A stretch of 9,863 nucleotides of DNA from NCBI GenBank assembly GCA_013204685.1, contig JABMSC010000050.1, positions 1 to 9,863 on the forward strand, given 5' to 3'. The position numbers and the translations under genes are program-made. Within the stretch, counting starts at the first letter, position 1. Every line of letters begins with the position of its first letter. Positions 1-6,587 of this stretch are shown one piece after another. This DNA comes from Candidatus Omnitrophota bacterium (GTDB lineage: Bacteria; Omnitrophota; Gorgyraeia; Tantalellales; Tantalellaceae). Under the pieces are notes generated by a model, which saw only the letters and a program-made list of their open reading frames with translations, was not told the DNA's origin and did not search any database.

Positions 1-1
1 G

Positions 2-3000
2 GAGGAATTTTATAATTACCTCCTGGGCAAGGCCAGGGAACTCTGGATCGACGTGAGCCGTTTCCCGGCGCTTTCCAACTATATCGTTTATGTGTCGCTG
101 TTCGATGCGGTGGACCGCTCGCGCGTCATGGACGAGCTTGACTCGCTTGAGGATCGCATCAAGAAGACCGAGTATAAGAACGACACACAGCGTGAACTGA
201 ACACCCTGTCAAAGAACCTCGCGATACTCAGGAACATATTCGATATCACCCTCACCAGGACCGACTATTTTTATTACCTGGACAACAAAAGTTCTTTTGA
301 CGTTTCGGGGTACCTGGCGTTTATCCGCCGTGAAGCGCCCAAATACAGGTTACCGGATACCGTGAGCGCGGGAGTGGAAAAACTGGATTCTTATCTAAGC
401 GAGATAATCAGGTTTTACGAATATTCTTTCAAGAGGGACGACGCTTTTCTGGAGAACCTGGTTTTCGACGACGCGCGCGGCGGAAAAAGGAACGCCATGG
501 TCATGACGGGCGGGTTTCACACGGAGAACCTGTGCGAACTCTTAAGGAAACAGGGCATATCTTACGTGTCGATACTGCCGAAATTCACCAGCGAAAAAGA
601 TTACGAGAGCCCGTATTTCCAGCTTCTCGCGGGCCAGACCACCGATGTCCAGCAGTTCCTGCGCTCAGCGCTCGCCCAGGCCTCATCCGCGGCGGCGATG
701 ATGCAGGTGGCGAGTATGAATTCGAAAGAATTAGCCGAGGCAGTATGGGGCAGGAGCAGCGTTGAGGCGTATAGGGACGAAATCGCTCTAAGAACGATCC
801 TGGAAGAGTGGGCCGGTCTGCATGGTCCCCAAGGGGCCCAAGTAACTGTTACTCAAGATGGCAAGGAGTTATTCACGGTAAGTAAGGGGTCTAACCCGTC
901 GGCAAATAGAATTACTTTTGATATAGCTCAGCTGGAAGGTGTTGCGGACAGATTGAACCGCACAGTGAATGATGAAATTATAGATCCGAAAATACGCGTT
1001 GCGATGGAGGCAGGAAGCTTCGAGACCTTAACTGACGAAAATGAAGCTGTTAAGGCGGCCGTGGAATTCTTTAGAGTTCAGGCGAAGGCAAAGGGTATTG
1101 CCGGCACACCGGCTGCTCGAGAGCTTAACAAAGTTGCTGATGCTCTGGAGGCTCTTGCTAAAGAAGGAAAGGTGAGTTTATTGACTGGCGTTACGGGTTT
1201 CTCGGGGCACGCCGGCGGCCGTGGTATATACATAAATAAGGCAGCAGTAACAGATATTGCAAGTTTAACAGGTTTAATAATACATGAAGCTGTGGCTGGG
1301 TTTTCACATCTTCATTCTATAAGTCATATAGCTGAGCAGCTTTATCTTAAAGCAAAAGATGTAACTTCTGAAAGTCTTGCTAAGATTGGAGAAAAAGGGA
1401 ATATGCGTGAGCTAGCCGTATGGGATGTTAGAGTTTCCCCAGAGGAGCGCTGGGTAGGAGGACGTGACATAGCCGCTGCAGGAAAGGCAGAGCCTCCTCA
1501 GGTGCTAGTTGCAGAAGGTGAAACTAATGCAATTGCCGGTAAAATGGAAACTTATTTTATGGTTGATGGAAAAAAGGGCACTATTGCTCCTATGGGAGCT
1601 AAAGTGGTGAGAGAAATGCTGGAGGCAGGGTTGGACCTGCCCTATGTTTATTATGAAACGGCGGATGGGCAGAAGGGTGTAATAATTGGATGGACATTGG
1701 GAGTACAGCACCATCATCTAGTGGCCAAAGTGCCTGAAAATGCCGCTTATATTGAAGGTACGATTGCCAGTACGGGTTCATCGCGTGAAAATGGAGTATT
1801 CGTCACAGGTGATATGGACCTTACCCCTAAGTGGAGGAACTTGGACCGGGATTTTATGGTAATGGATTTTCTGGGTGTTTTAAAAAATGCAGGTGTTATG
1901 AGAGAGGAGTTTGTGTATGTCTCCGGGGATGAAAAAGGTAAAGGCATAATAATCATCGATATAATTACCGGTAAACCCATTGTGTTCACACCACCGGGTT
2001 TTACAGGAGAGCACCAGGGCCATTCAGACGTAGTAAGGGAACTTAACAGACAAATGTATCTGGACGCGGTTGATCTTATTAATTACGACAAAAGCCGTGC
2101 GGACCGGCCGCTACCCAGCAGATTTCTAAAGACAATTAATGATAGTCTGCCAAAGGATGAAAAGATTTACACGGTCGATAGTGACGAAAATCTTGTGATA
2201 TTGAGGGATGAGGACTTTTTAAGGAGAGTTGCAGGATCAAGATATGAACAGGAGCATTTGTACGATCCAGGCACCCAACGTATGTATAACCTTGACTTCG
2301 GGCAAGCACGTAGGAACTTTGAAAGCGGAAGTCCGGATACAACTGTTTTAACTACGCAATTTGCAGATAATGAAGAATATGAAATGTTTGCCATGGCACA
2401 TCCGGATTTACACAGGAAATTATTAGAGTTTATTCGTGATCGGCTAAAGGGTGATGTGACGATGGTCTCACGCAAAAGAAAGAGAAGTGGGGAACTTGAC
2501 AGATTAAGCGATGTGCCGATGCTTGATGATGATGTTATGTTAGTTGATATTGATGATCCTCGAGCCCGCCATGAATACAGGGCAACTCTCGGTAACAAAG
2601 GCGCAAATCTTGGTGACATGAAAAGACTCTTCGGGGATGATGTTCCCGATGGATTTATTATAACAACCAACATGTACAGAGAATGGGAGAGGAATTTAAA
2701 CAGGTTAACTGATGATATGAAACAAAAAATACTGACAAAAATAAGGAATCTTATTTCACAAGGTAAATTATCATCAGAAGGAGGGAAGCTGGATGTTTCA
2801 GTAAGAAGCGGTGCGTCAGTTACAATGCCGGGACTTTTGGATACAAAAACTGATATAAGAACTATGGATGACATTCTTAAAGCAATTCAAGCTGTTTTTG
2901 AATCCTGGGCTACTAAGAAAGCATACGATTATAGGGAACAGCATAATATCCCACACGAACTGGATATGGCTATCATCATCCAGCAGATGGTTCATGGTGA

Positions 3001-6000
3001 TAAAAATGACGATTCATTTACAGCTGTAGTTTTTTCCCGGGATCCTAATACCGGAAAGGAAGGGCTGTTTGGAGAATGGCTTCAGAGGGCTAAAGGGGAA
3101 GAGCTGGTCGGTGGAAGCAGAACTCCTTTGAGTCTGGAGGTTTTCAGAGAGAAACATCCGGAATTATATAAAGAGATCGAACGAAAAGTAAAAAGAGCGC
3201 GTGATTATTATGGATATGACCAGGATATTGAACTCACAATTGTGGATGGTAAAGTATATGTGCTTCAGGCAAGAGGCTTGGTATTCAGTTCCCCTGCGAA
3301 AGTTGGGTTGCTTCAGGAAGATGTCTCTGAAGGAAGACTTACAGAGAGCGAAGCTTTTGAAGAGGCATCTACACTTATGGGCAAGGTTCTTACGGCTTTA
3401 TCATATCTGGATAATCCGAATGAAAGTGATAAAGCCGCTCAAGGCAAAGGATCATCACCAGGGGCTGTGGTCGGCAGGGCAGTTTTTCCCGTAAAAGTAA
3501 TTTCAAAAGTAGACGGAAAACTGATAACGGACATTAAAGCGACGCTTGATAAGATCAATGAAATGAAGGCTAAAGGAGAAAAGGTTATTTATGTTGCTGA
3601 AGAAACAGCTTCTGAAGAATATATCCTCATTGAAGCTGCTGATGGGGTCATGACTTTAAAGGGAGGGACAACGAGCCATGCAGCAGTTAATGCCAGGGCA
3701 CTGGATAAAACGGCCGTAGTCGGTATTAGCACTCTCTTTTTCAGAGGCTCCGGAGATGAGAGGGTCTTAATAGGCAGTATAACCGGTCGTCCGATAAGAG
3801 AAGGAGATATTCTTAGTATAAGCGGAAATACTGGTCTTGTTTATGCAGGTGCGCAGGAAAGAGGTGGCATAGAACTCACCGAAGAAGGGTATCCAATCAG
3901 TATGGCTGAAATAATGGAAATTGTCCAGAGAGCTGAGGGTCTAAGGCAAGATAGAGAGAGGGTTCTCGAAGATAAGCCGGTTGTGGTTGTTTCATCGGAG
4001 ATGGCCGGTACGATGTTGGCGGATGATAGAGATATGCCGGAGATAAAGGTTATAGGAATAGGAGGGCGTACTCGTGAACAAATTATTGCTGAAGCTACGA
4101 GGAAAAGAAGGGCCCCAGCAAGGAGAAGTTCAGGATTCGTAAGCGTTTCGGTTGAAGGCAGCATAGAAGGAGTTAGAAAGGAATTTCAAGCGATAATAGA
4201 TGGGCTAGAGAGGGACAGGGAAAGAAAAAGAGGCAGCAGGATACGCGGCGCGAAAAGCAGAGAGAGAGTGCCTTTTGTTATCAGCCAGACAGGGACAGGA
4301 GAGATGTTTGTTAAGTTCGGCACATATCACAGCGTTCTTCGAACAGCTGCTGTAGGCAACGTTGTAGCAGAAGGGAATATTCTTTTTGGGTCGGGGATAA
4401 TTGAATTTTTCGCCCGGGGCTATCGCAAGGGAGAAGTTGGCTCCAGAGATCTTATAGCTAAAAAAGAGCGGCAAAAAATCGAAGCCGCAAAGGTTTTCCG
4501 GGACCGCCTGGAAAGAGATGATTATATCGGAGCGCTACTTGACGGGTTTACGCTGCATCTTGCAGAGGGACGGGATGAGGAGTTCCAGTATAAACCGCTT
4601 TCCCGATCTGCTATAACCGGGAATATCTCTAGCGGTCTTGATAACGAAAAAGTTGATAGAGACGGAAAAACTGAAGAAGAAAGGTGGCGTGACAATTCAA
4701 GGGTGGATGAGGAGAATGTTAACCAACCGGTAAAAGATTCTGTCCAGGAAGAGGCGAAAAAATTGCTGGAAGAAAAATGGACTGACACAGAAGGTATAGA
4801 AGGTATAGAAAGTGTGGTAAGAAGGATACTAGGGGAGAGATTAAAGGAAAGAAGAGTTCCTGAAGCTGAAGCAAAAGCTGAAATAGACAGTACAATAAGG
4901 GGAATCAAAGAAAAGTTAGAGGCCATGGCAACGCCGGAGGAGGAGCGTACAGATGAACAAAAAGAATTAGTGCTGGGATGGATGATGACCAGAGTTGAAA
5001 TGGATGAGAACGGAAAAGAAAAATTCATGCTTGGCACTTTAAGCGCCCTGGCTGTTGACTTTCTTGGATATCTGCAGGGAGTGGTGAGGCGGCCAGAGAT
5101 GCTGAGGAAAGCTGGGGCTAGCGAGGAAGATATAAAAAGATCGGAAGAATTGAGCCAGCATACTATTCAGGAATATATACTGCATGAGGTTCTGGAGGGG
5201 TACATTCATGGGGAAACCGCCCACCATGATATCATTGCAATAACAACCGATGTATTTAACCTGGGAGCGGTCATTGCAGCGAGGGCGCCTGGTGAATCGG
5301 AAGACCCCGCTTTTACCGTGGCCGATGCGATAGAGAGAGGAGAATACGGAAGAACGCCTCTTGGGGCTCTCCTGCGAGAGTTCATCAATATTGGTCTGAG
5401 TGCTGCGGCGACCAGTAACGGGCTTAGAAAATGCCGTCAAAGTGAAGATCTCAATATAGTGCTGGCAATGGTTTCGGAGGATACAATGTATGATGATGGA
5501 TCCAAGGTGAAACCCTTCAGTAAAAAAATGGCCAGGCACACGGGCAAAGAATATAGTGTCAACAGTCAACTTGTCCTTTGCACTCCGGAAACACTTGAGG
5601 ATAAAATGGAATACGCAATGACGCTTATCTCAAAGTCGAAGAACCCGGCCAGAGCGCGTGTAACATTTGTCGTGGCCACGGATTCAGAGAATTCAGAAGA
5701 ATTTGAAAATGACAAGAACACGGAATTTAATGGCCTCAAGGACAGGTTTGAAGGTAAATTTGGTGAAGTGGGAGATACCCAGGGGCACGCGGCAGGGATA
5801 GTACCGGTTGCTTTTGATCCCGCCAGGCCGACGCACAGGTTTGACATTGTCCAGATGATGGGGCTTGGCACCGTGATGGGGGAGTACAGCCGCGCGGAGA
5901 GAGATATGATACTTCAGAAGCAGTCGAGAACCGATCCCGCCCTGGAGAGCCTCGGAAGAAGCGTTGTGAATATATTTGTCAATATGACTGATAATGGGAG

Positions 6001-6166
6001 CGATATTATACGAGAGAGTTTTACCAATGACGATGGTACTGTCGATACGAAGAAATTTATGAAGGCATTTACGATGGGCATGCGATTGATGAAGCTTAAG
6101 AAGATAAATTTCGAAACAATGAGAGATCACATGAATTCCATGGCTTTTATACTTGAGTCGGTGTAA
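2..6166 (+). CDS. Giant multidomain protein with a PPDK-like ATP-grasp/phosphohistidine module (5' end outside window)
   Basis: The frame is open from the first complete codon (position 2) to the TAA at 6164-6166, so at least 2,054 residues are visible and the true start lies upstream. Residues are counted from position 2. In order: a charged, probably helical segment (about 20-160); a 'TGGFHTE' module (His at 173); an unknown region with the histidine cluster HEAVAGFSHLHSISH (428-442); another unknown region (about 500-820); a basic stretch RKRKR (824-828); a PPDK-like ATP-binding and phosphohistidine unit (about 850-1285); a charged Arg-rich linker (RKRRAPARR from 1367); a Glu/Lys-rich helical region (about 1545-1660); a second cluster HEVLEGYIHGETAHH (1728-1742); and an unrecognised C-terminus. 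Only the PPDK-like part can be assigned to a family. The overall function, and whether the protein is exported, cannot be told because the N-terminus is missing. GC content is high at both ends and low in the middle, which suggests mosaic assembly. Confidence 0.95.
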   Translation, partial: EEFYNYLLGKARELWIDVSRFPALSNYIVYVSLFDAVDRSRVMDELDSLEDRIKKTEYKNDTQRELNTLSKNLAILRNIFDITLTRTDYFYYLDNKSSFDVSGYLAFIRREAPKYRLPDTVSAGVEKLDSYLSEIIRFYEYSFKRDDAFLENLVFDDARGGKRNAMVMTGGFHTENLCELLRKQGISYVSILPKFTSEKDYESPYFQLLAGQTTDVQQFLRSALAQASSAAAMMQVASMNSKELAEAVWGRSSVEAYRDEIALRTILEEWAGLHGPQGAQVTVTQDGKELFTVSKGSNPSANRITFDIAQLEGVADRLNRTVNDEIIDPKIRVAMEAGSFETLTDENEAVKAAVEFFRVQAKAKGIAGTPAARELNKVADALEALAKEGKVSLLTGVTGFSGHAGGRGIYINKAAVTDIASLTGLIIHEAVAGFSHLHSISHIAEQLYLKAKDVTSESLAKIGEKGNMRELAVWDVRVSPEERWVGGRDIAAAGKAEPPQVLVAEGETNAIAGKMETYFMVDGKKGTIAPMGAKVVREMLEAGLDLPYVYYETADGQKGVIIGWTLGVQHHHLVAKVPENAAYIEGTIASTGSSRENGVFVTGDMDLTPKWRNLDRDFMVMDFLGVLKNAGVMREEFVYVSGDEKGKGIIIIDIITGKPIVFTPPGFTGEHQGHSDVVRELNRQMYLDAVDLINYDKSRADRPLPSRFLKTINDSLPKDEKIYTVDSDENLVILRDEDFLRRVAGSRYEQEHLYDPGTQRMYNLDFGQARRNFESGSPDTTVLTTQFADNEEYEMFAMAHPDLHRKLLEFIRDRLKGDVTMVSRKRKRSGELDRLSDVPMLDDDVMLVDIDDPRARHEYRATLGNKGANLGDMKRLFGDDVPDGFIITTNMYREWERNLNRLTDDMKQKILTKIRNLISQGKLSSEGGKLDVSVRSGASVTMPGLLDTKTDIRTMDDILKAIQAVFESWATKKAYDYREQHNIPHELDMAIIIQQMVHGDKNDDSFTAVVFSRDPNTGKEGLFGEWLQRAKGEELVGGSRTPLSLEVFREKHPELYKEIERKVKRARDYYGYDQDIELTIVDGKVYVLQARGLVFSSPAKVGLLQEDVSEGRLTESEAFEEASTLMGKVLTALSYLDNPNESDKAAQGKGSSPGAVVGRAVFPVKVISKVDGKLITDIKATLDKINEMKAKGEKVIYVAEETASEEYILIEAADGVMTLKGGTTSHAAVNARALDKTAVVGISTLFFRGSGDERVLIGSITGRPIREGDILSISGNTGLVYAGAQERGGIELTEEGYPISMAEIMEIVQRAEGLRQDRERVLEDKPVVVVSSEMAGTMLADDRDMPEIKVIGIGGRTREQIIAEATRKRRAPARRSSGFVSVSVEGSIEGVRKEFQAIIDGLERDRERKRGSRIRGAKSRERVPFVISQTGTGEMFVKFGTYHSVLRTAAVGNVVAEGNILFGSGIIEFFARGYRKGEVGSRDLIAKKERQKIEAAKVFRDRLERDDYIGALLDGFTLHLAEGRDEEFQYKPLSRSAITGNISSGLDNEKVDRDGKTEEERWRDNSRVDEENVNQPVKDSVQEEAKKLLEEKWTDTEGIEGIESVVRRILGERLKERRVPEAEAKAEIDSTIRGIKEKLEAMATPEEERTDEQKELVLGWMMTRVEMDENGKEKFMLGTLSALAVDFLGYLQGVVRRPEMLRKAGASEEDIKRSEELSQHTIQEYILHEVLEGYIHGETAHHDIIAITTDVFNLGAVIAARAPGESEDPAFTVADAIERGEYGRTPLGALLREFINIGLSAAATSNGLRKCRQSEDLNIVLAMVSEDTMYDDGSKVKPFSKKMARHTGKEYSVNSQLVLCTPETLEDKMEYAMTLISKSKNPARARVTFVVATDSENSEEFENDKNTEFNGLKDRFEGKFGEVGDTQGHAAGIVPVAFDPARPTHRFDIVQMMGLGTVMGEYSRAERDMILQKQSRTDPALESLGRSVVNIFVNMTDNGSDIIRESFTNDDGTVDTKKFMKAFTMGMRLMKLKKINFETMRDHMNSMAFILESV
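1283..1327 (+). other. Putative metal-binding histidine cluster 1 in the giant protein
   Basis: These codons encode HEAVAGFSHLHSISH, preceded by the hydrophobic 'LTGLII'. The hydrophobic strand or helix followed by His-Glu, and further histidines at +8, +10 and +14, resembles zinc sites of metallopeptidase-like folds. It does not match the classical HExxH spacing. The same spacing recurs at 5183-5227. Metal binding is an inference; no peptidase family is recognised. Confidence 0.5.
2555..3853 (+). other. Domain: PPDK-like ATP-binding plus phosphohistidine (PEP-utiliser mobile) unit
   Basis: This segment of the giant protein carries the hallmark motifs of pyruvate phosphate dikinase. They are 'LGNKGANLGDM' with the nucleotide-binding Lys (codon 2597), 'SVRSGA' with the conserved Arg (codon 2804) followed by 'TMPGLLDT', and 'VVFSRDPNTG' and 'LVGGSRTPLSLE', both typical of the ATP domain. 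'VLQARG' closes the ATP domain (Gln codon 3266, Arg codon 3272). The swivelling domain follows, with 'GSSPGAVVGRAVF' and 'GGTTSHAAVNAR', where His (codon 3677) corresponds to the phosphorylated histidine. It ends with 'EGDILSISGNTGLVYAG'. In the known family the histidine carries phosphate between ATP and PEP/pyruvate. Here the Lys-to-His distance is 360 residues, shorter than in standard PPDK, and no PEP-binding barrel follows. The active-site residues I can check are retained, so I infer a working ATP-dependent phosphohistidine donor whose acceptor is unknown. Confidence 0.88.
5183..5227 (+). other. Putative metal-binding histidine cluster 2 in the giant protein
   Basis: These codons encode HEVLEGYIHGETAHH, preceded by 'QEYIL'. 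His at +0, Glu at +1, Gly at +5, an aromatic at +6, His at +8 and His at +14 coincide with the cluster at 1283-1327, about 1,300 residues upstream. This suggests two related but diverged domains, or convergent metal sites. It is not a recognised enzyme signature. Confidence 0.5.
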
Positions 6167-6181
6167 TCGGAGCGTATCCCC

Positions 6182-6203
6182 CGGGGGCACACCATAGCCC
6201 CCG
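6182..6203 (+). terminator. GC-rich hairpin after the giant gene
   Basis: A perfect 7-bp stem (CGGGGGC with GCCCCCG) encloses an 8-base loop and begins 15 bases after the TAA of the giant gene. It is well placed to end or protect that transcript. No run of T follows, so it is not a canonical intrinsic terminator and may only be an mRNA 3' end stabiliser. Confidence 0.5.
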
Positions 6204-6263
6204 CATAAGTCCTCACATATACCCCACTATATCGTTAAAACATCAAAAAGCTAGGATTAACCA

Positions 6264-6292
6264 TTGATTTTCCTTAATATATTTGTTATTAT
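6264..6292 (+). promoter_or_regulatory. Predicted sigma-70-type promoter for the methyltransferase-like gene
   Basis: TTGATT (6264-6269) and TATTAT (6287-6292) are separated by exactly 17 bases. A TG lies one base before the -10 box (6284-6285), giving an extended -10 element. The expected transcription start is near 6299, so the leader would be almost 290 bases long before the chosen GTG start at 6588. The region is AT-rich and lies outside any gene. Confidence 0.6.
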
Positions 6293-6293
6293 A

Positions 6294-6336
6294 GATATTG
6301 TAAATATCACAAAAAGTAAGTTATTTTTAGTGATAT
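6294..6336 (+). promoter_or_regulatory. Overlapping dyads at the predicted transcription start
   Basis: Two hairpins share sequence. The first is GATATT (6294-6299) with AATATC (6303-6308) around a 3-base loop. The second pairs ATATCACAAAAA (6304-6315) with TTTTT (6324-6328) plus GTGATAT (6330-6336), with one bulged A at 6329 and an 8-base loop. They overlap at 6304-6308 and so cannot both form fully. They could be an operator at the start site or alternative RNA structures in the leader. No known riboswitch class is recognised. Confidence 0.4.
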
Positions 6337-6364
6337 CCGGCTATATGCCGAGTTGGCAATAGTC

Positions 6365-6568
6365 GGTAAGTGTTTTCTACGCTCTAAGATACAAAAAAGC
6401 GTTAAATAAGTCGGAACCATTATTCGCCAAAAAGGGCAATTAATGGCAGGGCCTTGTGCGCTCTGATTTAGTTAACGTGTTTAATAAGAAATCTGTTTTA
6501 AGGCCGAAAAATAGGCTAAAAAACGGCAGGGCCTTGTGCGCTCTGATTTAGTTAACGTGTTTATTAAG
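6365..6568 (+). repeat. Degenerate tandem repeat, period about 80 bp, in the leader
   Basis: A 39-bp block is perfectly repeated at 6445-6483 and 6525-6563, exactly 80 bases apart. Similarity continues with one mismatch to 6488 and 6568. It starts GGCAGGGCCTTGTGCGCTCT. The bases before each block are also related (6428-6444 against 6508-6524, roughly 10 of 17 identical). A weaker earlier unit is visible at about 6365-6444: CGCTCT at 6380 and ATAAG at 6406 lie 78-79 bases before their counterparts. The last unit ends two bases before the upstream GTG at 6570 and 19 bases before the likely start at 6588, so the array lies in the untranslated leader. Confidence 0.8.
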
Positions 6569-6587
6569 TGTGGAAAAGGGAAATCCA

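Noticed and set aside
1..23. GGAGG at the left edge as a Shine-Dalgarno site, or with CCTCC at 19-23 as a hairpin
   Set aside because: It lies inside the open frame and no start codon follows at 5-10 bases. The short pairing is probably incidental to coding sequence.
53..55. GTG as the start of the giant gene
   Set aside because: The frame stays open to the left edge with ordinary protein-like codons, and no ribosome binding site precedes the GTG at a usable distance. The gene is truncated by the window.
2167..2874. 235-codon open frame on the minus strand
   Set aside because: It is fully opposite the conserved ATP-grasp region of the giant gene, its Ser/Leu-rich product resembles nothing, and it is best explained as an antisense shadow of biased codons.
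4792..4810. Short tandem repeat (GAAGGTATA twice)
   Set aside because: It encodes a simple EGIEGIE duplication in a charged helical linker. Two copies of nine bases are not remarkable.
4522..5037. 171-codon open frame on the minus strand
   Set aside because: It is antisense to a Glu/Lys-rich helical part of the giant protein, which produces a Ser/Phe-rich shadow. It has no start signal.
6445..6563. Two-repeat CRISPR array (39-bp repeats, 41-bp spacer)
   Set aside because: The dimensions fit, but there are only two good copies, the 'spacer' resembles the bases before the first repeat, and no cas gene is in the window. A degenerate 80-bp tandem repeat explains it better.
6570..6572. GTG at 6570 as the start of the methyltransferase-like gene
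   Set aside because: It directly abuts the repeat and has no purine-rich site before it. The GTG at 6588 has AAAAGGG seven bases upstream and gives a normal signal peptide.
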